Below the pieces are notes generated by a model that saw only the letters and a list, made by a program, of their open reading frames with translations, was not told the DNA's origin and did no database searches. From the NCBI GenBank assembly GCA_036250195.1, contig JAVHZZ010000005.1:76435705-76499704 (forward strand): a stretch of DNA of 64,000 nt, given 5' to 3'. Position numbers and translations under genes: made by a program. The stretch's first letter is position 1, and every line of letters begins with the position of its first letter. Positions 44,640-58,989 of the stretch are shown here, piece after piece. Source of the stretch: Mixophyes australis. Lineage: Eukaryota; Chordata; Amphibia; Anura; Limnodynastidae.

Positions 44640-47075
44640 AAGTCTATAGAAATGTTGGGTCACATGTGGAGAACCGTTCAGAATCGAAGTAAAGTTTGAT
44701 TGTGATATGAGACCCACAGAGACCAAAGTTTGTGGAAGGATGCGGAGGAACCACTCAGGATGCTGGTGATATGTTCCATCTTGTATGTGTGCCAGACCCA
44801 GCCGCAGACCATTTGAAGCATTGGTGGTGAGGGATTTTTCCAGGATGAGCAATTTGGCATGTCACCACGCTAATAATATGCCTGGACAACTTATGGGTAT
44901 GAGTAGGGAGGTCTGGGATTGGTACTTGTAACAGTATGTGTTTGGGAACATAGGGTATATCCACTGGTCTACCCAGATCTGCCTCCCACTGCATCTGGAA
45001 ACGGTCCCTATATTCTGTTGCAAGAGGAAGCAGCGCATTATAAATTGTAGATATAAGGCCTCTCGGGGAAGGTCCAGAAAAACACAGATTCTCAAATGCA
45101 ATGGGTGGTTTAGCTGACAATTGGGTTTTAACAGTTTGATGGAAATGCCTGACCTACAGGTATGGATGGAACTGTCCCTTGGAAAATCCCTGGTGTCTCA
45201 CCAACTTGGAAAATTGCGGGAAAGTTGTGTTCCTGGTTACATGGTTGAGGAGTAATATACCTGCATCTGTCCATTTGATATGCATTGAGCTGGAAAGGCC
45301 TGGTGTGAAGCATGGTTGGACCAGAGGTGTATCACAATCGGGGGAGTGGGGGAGAGAGAAGCTGCAACGGTACCAGATGAAAATGCAGAGGGCCACTACC
45401 GAATGAGTATGGACAGGGGTTGGTCGTTGTGTGCTCGGAAGCCTGACTCTAGGTTGACTCAAACCCTGGTCCCAGGTGGGGAGTGCCTTTGCACACATTG
45501 GGCCAATCGGGCCGCGTAATAGGGGTTTCGGAGGTTGGGGAGGCCGAGTCCACCTGCCATGGAGGAATGTTTTAATATGCGAGCAGGGATCCTGGGTCTT
45601 TTATTGGACCAAATGAAGCACATCAGGGAGGCCTGCAGCATTTTGAGAGTTGGAGGGGGGGCCATAATGGGTAGGGTGTAAAAGAGGTACAACAATCTGG
45701 GGAGTAGGTTTCATATTTGCTGAAGTTATCCGACCCACCCAAGATATCATGAGTTTATCCCAGGATGCAAAGTCATTCCTAATTCAGGCTATTGTGGAGA
45801 AGGGGGAGGGTAGTTGGCCTGGTAAAGATGTTCTACCTTTTTAATGAGCGCTATACCTAGGTATTTTATATGAATGAAGTTCCAGTGAAATGGGAAATTT
45901 AATTCTAAAAGCTGTTTTTGCCGTGGGGGGATGTGAAAGTCCAGAATGCCAGTTTTGGTCATGTTAATTTTAAAATTAGACATGGCAGAGAAGGTGTCGA
46001 GTTCCCGGAATAAATTGAGAAGTGAGAATAAGGGGTTAGTGATGGTGAGTGAAATATCATCTGCATAGAGCCCTATTTTGTAAAAATGAATGGCCAGTTG
46101 TACACCAGTGATGTCTGGGTTGAGATGAATCTTCATAGCTAGTGGCTCTACGATTAGTGCAAAGAGGAGTGGGGAAAGAGGACAACCTTGTTGGGTCCCA
46201 TTACGGACGGGAAAAGAGGGTGAGGAGGAGTCATTCACCTGGACCGGGGCAGTGGGGTTGTAGAATAAGGCTGAGATCCCAGTGAGAAAGCGGTCCTGGA
46301 AGCCATAGGAAGCAAGAGTTATTATCATGAAGGGCCAACCAACTTGGTCAACACTTTTTCAGCATCTAGCAATAGGAGTAGGGAGGCTTGCCTGTTCTCA
46401 TTAATATGTTGGATGAGATCTATGGTATGTCTAGTGTTGTCTGCCGTCTGGCGGCCTGGGACAAAGTTGACCTGTTTAGGATGCACTAGCTTTGAGAGGA
46501 TGGTGTTCACACAGTTTGCCAATATCTTAGCATATATCGACAAGTCCACATTCAGTAACCAAATGGGGTGGTAACTACTACAGAGAGAGGAATCCTTGCC
46601 CTCCTTTGGGATGAACTTGATCCAGGCACGGGTGGTGGCTGGATCAAAGGATGCCCCATCTAAGATAGAATTAAATCAGATGGCAGGTTTAGGATTTAGA
46701 ACACTAGCAAATTGTTTGTAGTATTTAGCTGGAAAGCCGTCTAGGCCCGGCTAGAAAGACGCAAACCTCATGTAACGCAAGGATGTAGTGGTCTCTTCCT
46801 CTGGTATATCAGAGCTGAAATATTTGAGAGCTGAGTCGGGAAGCTTTGGGAGGTGACATTAACATAAGTTATCATCAATCCGCTTTGGCCAGGGGGCTGT
46901 GGTTTAGAGGCATTCAGATCATAAGGTAAAGAGTAAAAACTTTGAAATTCTTTGAGGATCAGGTCTGAATGATAAACTATCTGATCCTGGGAGGTGTTTA
47001 TTGAAGAAATCGCATTGCTCTTACGCCTCCGCCACCGCATTTGTCACAGTCATCCAAGTGGGCTGTATTGTAAAA
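44640..47075 (-). pseudogene. Decayed L1-like ORF2 (reverse transcriptase to C-terminus)
   Basis: Minus-strand fragments in order: ~47040-46770 linker region; 46549-46325 with AKILANCVNTILSKLVHP, VNFVPGRQTADNTR and LDAEKVL (RT palm start); 46328-45789 with GTQQGCPLSPLLFALIVEPL and the catalytic YADD (46067-46056); 45695-45459 with FIWSNKRPRIP and GGLGLPNLRNPYYAARL; 45120-44755 with a YRDRFQMQWEADLGRP block; and a C-terminal tail to ~44640. Stops and frame changes separate all pieces. The endonuclease half is missing, consistent with 5' truncation. It cannot encode an active enzyme. Confidence 0.88.
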
Positions 47076-47085
47076 TACATTATGG

Positions 47086-47230
47086 CAGGGGAAGGCTGGC
47101 AAGTTTTGACTCAGAAACCTACTTTAAAGAAAGAAAATGCAGGTGGCCCAGTGACCCAGCCCAAGGTAGCCCGCTATGGGACTGGACTGCAGGGCAGATG
47201 CCCACTGCCCTCTAACCCAGCCAGGCCCTG
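47086..47230. mobile_element. hAT MITE, 145 bp
   Basis: Ends CAGGGGAAGGCTGG and CCAGCCAGGCCCTG are imperfect inverted repeats. Flanks CATTATGG (47078-47085) and CATTATCA (47231-47238) match 6 of 8. Confidence 0.72.
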
Positions 47231-47238
47231 CATTATCA

Positions 47239-48486
47239 GGCATTCAGTAAAACTGGCTATAGGCCGGGTCCAGAGTACCAGCTGCCAGACGAGGGCGGTG
47301 GCCATCTTGAAATGAAGCTCTGGGAGGGTTAATACCCGGCACCATTGGGGTTAACTCAACGGCGCTAGACGCTACGTGGATAGGGTGACATGAGAAATGT
47401 TTAATAAAATAAAAATGGTTTTGAAAATGTGTGCTGCAGCGCTGAGTAGGTAGTACCCAGCGCCGCACAAAGGAAGTGGATAAACCCCTGTGCTAGGTGC
47501 CAGGGAGTGTAGAAAGTATTTTAGATGTTAGCAAACAATAAATGGCAACTGTATTAATGTATAGGAGCTGCAGCGCCGGTCATTCAATGGCACGCAGCAC
47601 TGGAACGGTTAACTTCTGGTGCTAGGCGGCGAGAGTGCATCTGAGTTTAACTATGTGTATTATAAATGTAAAATGTGTATAATGTAAGTTTATATGTAAA
47701 CTAAACTGTGTAGTGTAAAATGTGTATCTTAAATTAAATGTGTGAAAATTAAAATGTAAAGTGTGCCTACCTGCTCCCTGTTGGTCTAGTGGGCATCTGG
47801 GGCTCTCCTGGTGGGGTTCTGCTGCAGTTCCATTCCCTGTTCGGTAAACTGAAGCAATGTGGTGCTGGGGGGGGGGAGTGTCCAGCGGGGGCAGCAAGAG
47901 TAGCCCTGGTGTCTTCATCTCCCGGCAGCCAGCTGCAGTGGCTGCAGGAAGGACTATCACACCAGCCACCTGGAATCAAATAGATCCAGGTGGAGCAGCG
48001 TCTCCTGGGTGACCCAGGAGGCTAAGTCGCTTGTTGGAGCTTGAAGAGCTTCAGCTAGCGACAGGGCAGGTACTGCTACCCGGGATCTGTCTGCTCTCCC
48101 CTGGATCTATTTTCAGCCAGGGGTGAGAGCCAGGGTCCCTGGAGGTAGTTTTCAGCGGGAGATTTAAAAGATATATCTTTCACCCCAGACAGACAGGCAC
48201 CAGGCCGCCGCACAGCATTCAGATGCACGGGGGAGGGGGGAGAGGCTATTGCTCACCACAGCCGCCTCTCTGCTCCGTCTCCTCCCCTCCACTCACTAGT
48301 GTCAGTGAGTGGAGGGGAGGAGACGGAGCAGAGAGGCGGCGGTGGTGTGACAAGGTAAGGAAAGACGGGGTGAGGGGGGAGGAGGGCGCCGATTTTTCCG
48401 GGTGGGGGGGGAGGCGCTGATTTTTGCGGGGGGGCGCTGATTTTTTCAAAATGCCTAGGGCGCCATGGACCCTAGCACCGGCCCTG
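47239..48486. repeat. GC-rich repetitive segment ending in a hAT-like terminus
   Basis: The right end CTAGCACCGGCCCTG (48486) matches the CAGGGCCGG ends of other hAT elements here, but no left partner was found. The body holds repeated GCAGCGC(C/T)G phrases (47445, 47570), a G-rich tract (48360-48440), the perfect palindrome at 48261 and the phrase ACAAGGTAAGG just after it. Confidence 0.5.
48261..48340. repeat. Perfect palindrome, 36 bp arms, 8 bp spacer
   Basis: The left arm 48261-48296 (starts GCCGCCTCTCTGCTCCG) and right arm 48305-48340 are exact reverse complements around TAGTGTCA. Confidence 0.95.
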
Positions 48487-48494
48487 CTTATCAG

Positions 48495-49780
48495 GACACT
48501 TGAGCTAATAAACATCACTTACTTCAAGATCCTACTTTGGCAACTTCTTCCCTGCTGTAATTCCTGCTGTAGCATATTACACTATGACGCTAGCCATGAC
48601 CTTTGTGGGCTTACCATGTCCCATCTAGTGGCTGCTCATACCTCTCTGGTCGCTGGCCACACTCCCCCTGGTGGGCCCCTACTATTGGATTCTCTTAATG
48701 GGCCTTCCACTGCGGCACCCACCGACATCTACCACTGATTTCATATCAGTTTGATATGGCTTAATATGTACATATTTACTGCAGCCTCTCTGCAAGTCAT
48801 TTACTTTAACTATGAATTGGTACCATTATTGTACTACCCTATGTCTGTACCCTGTACTCCCTCTCCTGGAGGGCCACATGTGGCCTAAGCCTGATATATA
48901 ATATGAATCATATCCAAGAGTTGCCTACAAGCCACAGTATCAAAGAAATAGGCAGTGGTAAAATCAGAAATATGTGCTGCATGCGAACCACATGAAGAGC
49001 TGTAATGGCTGTAATCCCTTCCATAACCCTGGCTGTATTTTTGGTAAACAAATCCCCCTTATATATTAATGGATTTAGTAATAGGAAATAATATTGATTG
49101 TGTCCCCATAATGCCTGCAAATAATGTACAATATGGGAATAGAAAATTATTAACAGGGCATTTTAGTTTAAATCTTAAAACAGTCCCAAAAATGAATAAA
49201 TTACCAACTTTCTTCTAGATTGTAAACATTTGTAAGCAGGGTTTTCTCACTTTGTTTTGTCATGGCCTTTCAATGTATTAAATTGTTCTGAATGCCTATT
49301 CATAGACCTGAGGCGTATATAAGTTTATGTAATAAAGGCTAAAAGACAATTAACCTCCACATACAGTATAAATGTACTGGAAGATAAACAATGTGACCAC
49401 CCACTCACAACACCATGCTTGAACTGCATTGTTTAAATTCCTTACACATAGCATTTATAAACACACATGCAGCATTTATATAACAGCACAATGACAAATT
49501 GGCAATACAGTGTACATCTTATTACCTGAGCTTCAAAAAATAGATAATAAAGTCTTAATGAGTATCATTATCCAATTCTCGGATTAAAAGCACAAGTAAA
49601 GCAATTAAACCACACAGCTGTTTACAGTATATCAGAACAGACCATGGTGCTCTCACTATAAAATAGAGAAGTGTACAGAAAGGAAAAGATCCCTTATAAC
49701 AGGATTAAATAATAAACAAAACTACAAGATAAAACTGCAATGCAAGAGCCGTAGTGTGAAGCAAAAGGGTGCAGGCTCAT
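48495..49780. other. Non-coding stretch upstream of the host exon
   Basis: No gene recognised. AT-rich; no repeat boundary supported. Confidence 0.5.
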
Positions 49781-50093
49781 GTCATATGACTGACAGCAAC
49801 TGGGCGAGGTTTTAAGATAAAAAAAAAAAGTAGAGGCCAAGCACAGCTGTTTGTGAATTTGAAGATTTCCTGTTTCCCCAGGACTTGCTAGTGAGTCACA
49901 GAGGTTTCTGGCAACGGTACTCAGAGGAATGCAGGGAGGACTGCTTAGCTTTGCAGCCCGAGCAGAGCGGGGACATTAGGAAGGGGAACGGGGGGAGACA
50001 GAAGGAAAAGGAACTAAAGAGTACCCGGTGAAGAAACTTTCTGGATTACGTTATACTTTTTATTCAGTTGTACTTTTATGAGAACTCAGCAAA
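49781..50093 (+). promoter_or_regulatory. Probable promoter and 5' UTR of the exon at 50094
   Basis: More purine-rich and GC-balanced than the surroundings (GAGCAGAGCGGGGACATTAG; GGGGGGAGACAGAAGG). An out-of-frame upstream ATG at 50078 overlaps the main start and would make a 35-codon peptide. The transcription start cannot be placed from sequence. Confidence 0.45.
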
Positions 50094-50178
50094 ATGGATG
50101 CTGTGGGCTTTGTGTGGCTTCTCCCTTTACTCTGGACTTTGACAGCCCCCCATACGTATGCTACTGTTCAGATTCTTG
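50094..50178 (+). CDS. First coding exon of an unidentified secreted or membrane protein
   Basis: ATG at 50094 in a strong context (AGCAAAATGG: A at -3, G at +4) opens 28 codons plus one base. The peptide begins MDAVGFVWLLPLLWTL, a hydrophobic signal-peptide core, then THTYA-like residues (APHTYA), with likely cleavage after the Ala before TVQIL. The exon ends in CTTG followed by GTAAGT, a consensus 5' splice site, leaving a phase-1 intron; phase-1 junctions after the signal peptide are common in extracellular proteins. I do not recognise the gene. No following exon with a convincing acceptor was found in the remaining 13.8 kb, so the first intron is probably long. It could be a chance arrangement, but start context, signal peptide and splice donor agree. 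Confidence 0.65.
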
Positions 50179-50957
50179 GTAAGTTTTTGCAACTTTTATA
50201 TTTCATTTTGTGTGTTTGTGTAGCTTGTGCACTGCAGTCTTTCTTCTAGTTATGTACGAGTAGTAAGAGTTTGGTTTCTGGTAATGTGACACTTGTGGAC
50301 AGAGTGAAGAGGCACCAAGGTGGGGATCGTGCTGCTAGAGACAGCACTCTGGTTTTGGGCCCCCGGTTACTATTCGTACGTTCTTATTGCGATTCGGCCG
50401 ATACTCGGTTCTCTTATCCGTTGCTTCTCAAGTTTCTACACAGTTCACTTATACTTCTAACTGTTTTTTTTTGTAATACAGAAATGCTTATAGTTACACA
50501 GTAGAGTTATGCTGAACTATGTATTAATTCCTGTACATAGTATCTAAACAATTAGTTCTGATGCCACTTGTTCATTGGGATAATTGAATAATGCACTCCC
50601 TACTGTAAATTGTTACAGGTATTCGGGGATCCATGACAAGTATTAAAGCACTGTTGCTGTGGCCTCATGCCTGACTATGTGCACGGAACTCCTTGATAAC
50701 TTATAATATCCTTTATAATTTACAGTAGGGGTACATTATTCCATATATTAGTAAACATAATAATGTAATTTTCTATACCAATACTACAATGTAGTGTTTC
50801 ATTAATACATCTTTGCACTTATTTTTATTTAGTAATATGGCAGAGATGTCCAGTACACATAAGACAATTCTTCATATATTTGTAGAAGAAAAACTAATAA
50901 ATAATAGCACACTAATTTTGTTATGACACTGAATTGGTCTGTCTTAATTGACACTAA
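50179..50957 (+). other. Presumed first intron, start
   Basis: Begins GTAAGTTTTT. No exon or repeat recognised before the MITE at 50958. Confidence 0.4.
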
Positions 50958-51153
50958 GGGGCCTATTCAATTGTTGTCGGAAAGGCCAAAAATATCGCGC
51001 TCCGCACACTAGTAATAGTGTGTGTAATACCGTTATTACGATAGTTTTCTCGCTGGATTTCAGCTCGCAGCTCCCTGAAATCCAGCTTACTATTTCCAGA
51101 ATAACGGTAATAGTTTTAACGCAGCGGGGATTCAGAACAATTGAATATGCCCC
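50958..51153. mobile_element. PIF/Harbinger-like MITE, 196 bp
   Basis: Ends GGGGCCTATTCAATTGTT and AACAATTGAATATGCCCC are inverted repeats (one mismatch). Flanked by TAA on both sides (50955-50957 and 51154-51156). A second inverted pair, ATTACGATAG... and ...CCAGAATAACGG, lies inside. Confidence 0.85.
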
Positions 51154-51248
51154 TAAGCATTACAGTTTGCTTAATATGTGAAAATGTCAGTAAATTGGTG
51201 TAAATATACATTTTTGTAGGATGATCTATGGGCTATTTGCATCCTGAA

Positions 51249-51267
51249 CCCCCCCCCCCCCCCCCCC
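51249..51267. repeat. Poly-C run (19 C)
   Basis: Direct observation; borders the (CAT)n and SINE fragment that follow. Confidence 0.95.
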
Positions 51268-51356
51268 ATCATCATCATCATCATCATCATTTATTTATAT
51301 AGCGTCACAATTCCACATAGTGGCAAATACAGTTTTAGTAGGGAGCAAAGTCCCTC
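51267..51356 (-). repeat. SINE 3'-end fragment (V-SINE-like family)
   Basis: (CAT)n followed by TTTATTTATATAGCG is the reverse complement of the 3' end of the SINE at 52031. The rest is degenerate. Confidence 0.65.
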
Positions 51357-52030
51357 TTTTACTTATCTCACAAATGGTTTCGTGCGCTGGCACAAGCGTG
51401 CATCTGGAGTTTATGGATTTTCAGTAGTGAGGGTTGTCTGGGCCTTTCAGTAATTAACATACAAACAGATTATTCAATGGTGAGTTGATAGTTTAGTACA
51501 ATGTGCTGATAATGCCTATTTACCATTCATTCTAATGAGTAGGCATTATTGGGATTGTATAACAATCTGTAGAATCTATCAAATTTTAATATTGTAATAT
51601 GTCAGTAAATTAGTCAAATGTACTTGGAGAGTAGTTACATCTCACAATGACATTTACATCACCTGTTGTTTGTAGGCGTATTAAAAGTCACTTTGGCGCT
51701 TTGTACTATGACCTTCAACTTTTGTCATATCTCAAAAATTCACCGCCTGAAGTGGCAATTGAAAAGGTGCCCTTGTCATCATGAACACAAGCCACATGTC
51801 CATAAATGTTTGATATGACTAATGTAGACTATAAAATGCAAATATTATTGTTTTAAGCTACAGGTTTCTTACACAGAAATCTTTTTATGTACTTTTTTGT
51901 TGCAAACCTAAATGCTACATTAACCACAATGCATCACATCATATCCCACAATGCATCACATGCCATAGCACAGAGGAATGATTTGCAAGTACATCTCTGT
52001 CACAGGAGTGATTTTACTTAAGCCAAAAAA

Positions 52031-52331
52031 TGGGCTAGTGATTAGCACTTCTGCCTCACAGCACTGGGTTCATGAGTTTTGATATGACCGTGGCCTTATC
52101 TGTGTGGAGTTTGTATGTTCTCCCCGTGTTTGCGTGGGTTTCCTCCGGGTGTACCTGTTTCCTCCCAAACTCCAAAAACATACTAGTAGGTTATTTGACC
52201 ATAGTCTTTGTGTTTGTGTATGTTAGTTAGGGAATTTAGACTGTAAGTTCCAAAGGGGCAGGGACTGATGTGAGCGAGTTCTCTGTACAGCGCTGCAGAA
52301 TTACTGGTGCCATATAAATAGATGATAATAA
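52031..52331 (+). mobile_element. tRNA-headed SINE, near full length (V-SINE-like)
   Basis: The head TAGTGATTAGCACTTCTGCC and the following CATGAGTTTTGATATG (a decayed B-box region) are tRNA-like. The core TGTGTGGAGTTTGTATGTTC...GCGTGGGTTTCCTCCGGGTG is the conserved vertebrate SINE segment I associate with V-SINEs. The 3' end TCTGTACAGCGCTGCAGAAT...ATATAAATAGATGATAATA has a short tandem tail. Truncated by a few bases at the head relative to the copy at 63906. The family name is from memory. Confidence 0.8.
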
Positions 52332-53682
52332 TGGTAGCACAATATTACAACATTTTCAGCTATTTAATATTTCACTGTTAAATTTCAGACATAAGTTGGA
52401 TAATTAAAGTATGTAACTCTTGTGTATAAAGTGAGTGCAGTTTTTACATAACTCAACTTTTTACTACAGTTGTTCCAGTTTCATAAATGTCTCCTGTATT
52501 TTATGTTACAAAAACATGAACATGTTTGGCTGTGATAAGGAAAAAAAATCTGGCCATACACTGGCTGATATGGTTTCACCGTTGCATGGCCTGATTCTAT
52601 TTCAGATTTGGCCATAAATATCTTTGTCCGTTTTCTGAGGCAGCTCCGATAGTGGGTAGGATGATGACCACATACATCAGCGATAGTGATCCTCATACAG
52701 GGACCCCATGGTACGACCCTCTAACCTTCAAAAGGGCTGCACATTACCATTAATCTCAGTAATAAGTAAAATGCATTTAATCAAAGAAAGAGATACCTAT
52801 ATGTAATACAATATTGGCAGGCATTTTAAACAGAAGACATGTTAGAAGCTATAGCAAACACATCTGATATTACAGCAGGAAGGAGCTGCGGGATGCAAGT
52901 GAAGGCACGAAGGGCTGCTCGTGGCCCTTGTGCCGTCTCCTGCCCATTACTGACATGTATGGCGAGATGCAGTCATTATCCAACAGCATTTACCATCCAA
53001 TATCTCATGGCTCCCCATGTATTTTGTGTCCACAAATGCTGTAATTTGCAGCAAATTAGGTATAAAATGGCCTTATTGACCATGGAAATCACAGTATGTA
53101 TCAGCACTTTAAAGAGTTCCAGGATGTGATCCTCTCTCTGCAGACAGATGCAGAAAGCCTGCTGAGGTGTTGTCTGAGGATGTTTGTCTGCCTTTGCATG
53201 CTTATTGAACAAGCCAAAAAAAGAACCTCCATCTAAAACAACCACATCTGCTCAGAAAAGCCCAAATTCCTTTCTGTTTAGGCTGTATGCAGCAGACTGA
53301 AGAAATAGCTGTCTGTTGATAATAACAATATTTCCTGTTAGAAATAGAGAATACATTTTACGACTAGTTAAATGACCTGTTAAATGTCTTAGCATACTCT
53401 TATGTCTATGAGAATTTGCATATGGGAAAATTACTTGTTTTCAATATATAATATTCTACGCTTCAGTTGAAAGTAGAGGTTACTCAATTAAAATATATAA
53501 ATGCATTTTATAGCTCATGAGGACTTGTAAGGAATGTTTGGTGACTCGTACAGACCTATCCTATAATGATATTCTCTGTGCCTGTGCTGTGATCATTGTG
53601 GGCACAATTATTTAAAATTGCAGGTGGAGTTTGGGATCATTGATCCCTATGTCACTACCACCTCTCCATTCACATTTCAATG
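52332..53682. other. Non-coding stretch, nothing recognised
   Basis: No exon with splice signals recognised. The 96-codon frame at 52839 has no family motif. Confidence 0.45.
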
Positions 53683-53690
53683 CACTACAG

Positions 53691-53906
53691 CAGTGTTTCC
53701 CAAGCTCAGTCCTTAGGTACTCCTAACAGTGCATGTTTTCCATATCTCCTTGCTGGAGCACAGGTGTAGTCATTACTGACTAACACATTATAATTAGTAC
53801 CACCTGTGGATCTGTTACAATGTGTCAGTCAGTAATGATTACACCTGTGCTCCAGCAAGCAGATATGGAAAACATGCACTGTTAGGGGAGTGTTTGGGAA
53901 ACACTG
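53691..53906. mobile_element. hAT MITE, 216 bp palindromic
   Basis: Ends CAGTGTTTCCCAAG and TTTGGGAAACACTG, typical hAT termini. The two halves are near-complementary throughout (GCATGTTTTCCATATCT against AGATATGGAAAACATGC). Flanks CACTACAG (53683-53690) and TACTACAG (53907-53914) match 7 of 8. Confidence 0.93.
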
Positions 53907-53914
53907 TACTACAG

Positions 53915-55318
53915 GGTAAGAGATAATTACAGGGTAACTTAGCAATCCTGGAGCATTGGACATTAACACACATTGCTATGTGAATAGAAGAGGTGCATTG
54001 GCATAGGAAACTATCTTGATGTCACCTTCATTTTCAAAGCATATACATGAGAAAGTGATAAAACAACAAACAAACAACATGTTAACAAATTGCTGTTGCT
54101 CTTTGGGTGATGTAAGATAACTTTTCTGCATCTTTTAAGGACCAGGGTCTCTTTCCAGTAGCAAAACATCAGAGGTTTCAGGTGTCATTTAAACTGGCTC
54201 TTGCAGTATAGCACACAGGTAACTCTGTGTGACCAGAAATTGACTGGGTGACCACAAGGGCATTTGATCCCTCCATGTATGTGACCTGAGTTCCTCCCAG
54301 CCCACTGAAGTTCTTAATCATGGCCTGTGTCCCGGGAACAGGAACACCGTGGAGAGAGGACGTGTAATCTGTCAACAGCCAGCTTGAAGTAGTGCAGCAC
54401 CAATGTACATTCTACATCTGTTACTCAGGTTGCTAATACACTGTAATATTAGCCCATATTGGATGTTTTAAAGTACATGTCCACTCATGTTTTAATTTAT
54501 ATTCATAGCCCATCTAAATTATAATATAATTTGTTAGCATTGTTATTCAGTTTTTTGCTGACATGCTTGAAAAACAGCATTTAAATTTACCAGTACTAAA
54601 GCTTAACTATATTGTAGAATTCAGCAACAAAGAAAAAAACCTAAAAGTAATTGCCTGCCAAATTCTATTCTAGTGCTACATGTTGGCTGTCTAGCACACA
54701 CGTAAATAGGGCAGTAACTTTAAAGGACCCCTAAAATAACATTTACATTGCTTTAAATGAACGCTAATCATAAAAAAACATGTATGCAATAATTTCAGGG
54801 ACTAACTGAAATAAAATATATTTTAATACATAATTTGTGATCCACACCACATATTTCAGTAAGCTCATTGAAGGACATTGTAGCTTGCACTCAATTGAAC
54901 ATCAGATGTAAATACAATGGAAATTGTGTCAAGATCATATATTTATATCTATCTATCTGTTTTTAGATTTTTATATCCAAGCAGTGTGTGAAATTACAGA
55001 CTGCTACCTCCCAATGGCAGGCCCGTTAACTTTAAATTAGCTCTTCCCCACCCCCTTGTAATTCATTCTCTGCCATTCCCCACCGCTTCTTGCTTCATTC
55101 AGATGGAGCAGGTAGAGGAGGTGATGTATTACAAACCAATTGTATCTCTGATTGGCTCTGAGCAGGGCGCTCTGGTAATGTTATAAATGTCAACAAAAGT
55201 TTCTGACATAACCTGCATTGTACCCATACAAATATATATATGTCATCAGAGCCTAAGTTCACCTGATATTCCTCTGGGCTTCTCACTGCAAACTGTATCT
55301 TCCATAAGCAGACAACAC
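53915..55318. other. Non-coding stretch, nothing recognised
   Basis: AT-rich; no supported feature. Confidence 0.5.
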
Positions 55319-55321
55319 CAA

Positions 55322-55496
55322 GGGCTAGATTTACTAAGCTGCGGGTTTGAAAAAGTAGAGATGTTGCCTATAGCAACCAATCAGATTCTAGCTTTCATTT
55401 ATTTAATGCTTTCTACAAAATGACAGCTAGAATCTGATTGGTTGCTATAGGCAACATCCCCACTTTTTCAAACCCGCAGCTTAGTAAATCTAGCCT
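55322..55496. mobile_element. Palindromic MITE, copy 4
   Basis: Same family as 1132, and the best-paired copy: GGGCTAGATTTACTAAGCTG against CAGCTTAGTAAATCTAGCC. Flanks are CAA on both sides (55319-55321 and 55497-55499). Confidence 0.82.
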
Positions 55497-55711
55497 CAAA
55501 ACTTGTGTATTGTCATTTCAGCACTCATGCTTGGAATTGTTCTATCCTTTTGGTCACCGTGAGGTGTCAATTCTGAAAACTGACCAACATTATTATAGCT
55601 GTTGCCACATAGTATTCTCATTAAGCCAACTTTTGATGTGAACTGTCATCTGTAGAATTCATCAAATCCAGGAGACTGGTGTGTGTGTATATGTATATAT
55701 ATGCGTGCATG

Positions 55712-57950
<2,239 letters not shown>

Positions 57951-58139
57951 TCATCATCATCATCATTTATTTATATAGCGCCACTATTTCCGCAGCGCTG
58001 TACAGAGAACTCACTCCCATCAGTCCCTGCCCCATTGGAGCTTACAGTCTAAATTCCCTAATATAGACACACTCACACAGAGGGAGAGACTAGGGTCAAT
58101 TTTGTTAGCAGCCAATTAACCTACCAGTATGTTTTTGGG
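57951..58139 (-). mobile_element. SINE copy, 5'-truncated, minus strand
   Basis: (TCA)n then TTTATTTATATAGCGCCACT...CGCAGCGCTGTACAGAGAAC...CCTACCAGTATGTTTTTGG is the reverse complement of the 3' half of the SINE at 52031. Similarity ends sharply at 58139. Confidence 0.85.
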
Positions 58140-58989
58140 AATGGATTATATGTATCTGTCTTATAACACCAGCTTAGATTTGTTTTTTAACCTGGCTTTA
58201 TAAAAAGGGAGCACTGTGCGTATCCCTCCTGACACAACCTTGCACCTTCCAGTGTTGTATATCGCTGCATACTGCACAGAACAGACAACCACTGACTGCA
58301 CACTAACATGTTTGTCAGCACATGGACAGATGGGTTGTACATACTACTTCTGACATTGTACAGTAGGGGATGGATACTGTGAATAGATAGGTAGAGTTTG
58401 GTGTATGTACTTATATTTACTGCTGGATAATTAACAGTAGATCCTAATATATTAAATTGTCCATCATTTCATGCCTATTCTTTCTTCATTCACAAATCTT
58501 GTAATGGTTGTGATGTAACCTGATCTAACAGGCTCAGGCTGCTCTCTTCTTGTGCTGGTTACATCACCTGGCTGCTCTGAGAGCCGGGTAATCAGAAAAG
58601 TGGAATGATGTCACACGTACGGGAACAAAGCGGTTAGGAAAACAGTGTCCTGGGGACAGGCACACATTACCTGCTGTGCCATATATTGTTTTTAATCTAA
58701 CATCAGGATTTTGTACTTAATTGATACTGATAATGTTTCTATACATGAAACCAACTAATGATATGGCTGCAGCACAGGAAGAAAGTTATAGCCATTATGT
58801 TGTGTGCACTACAATCCAGATCCGCAACTAAATATTAAGCAAGACCCCCCCACCCTCCTGCACACTCCCCGGGGGACATTCCTACCTGATGCTGCTGCCG
58901 GTGTCTTAAAGGCAGTTTCTGTTTGGTCGGATACTGGAATGTTTTGGGGCCCTGTTTGGAAAAGAGATCGTTATTATTCACCTCCTGGA
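58140..58989. other. Non-coding stretch, nothing recognised
   Basis: No gene signal supported. Confidence 0.45.

Noticed and set aside
45179..45519. Plus-strand frames within 44.6-47 kb
   Set aside because: They are antisense to the L1-like ORF2 remains, which explain the region.
47239..48486. A complete hAT element ending at 48486
   Set aside because: Only the right terminus is recognisable; no left terminus or target duplication was found.
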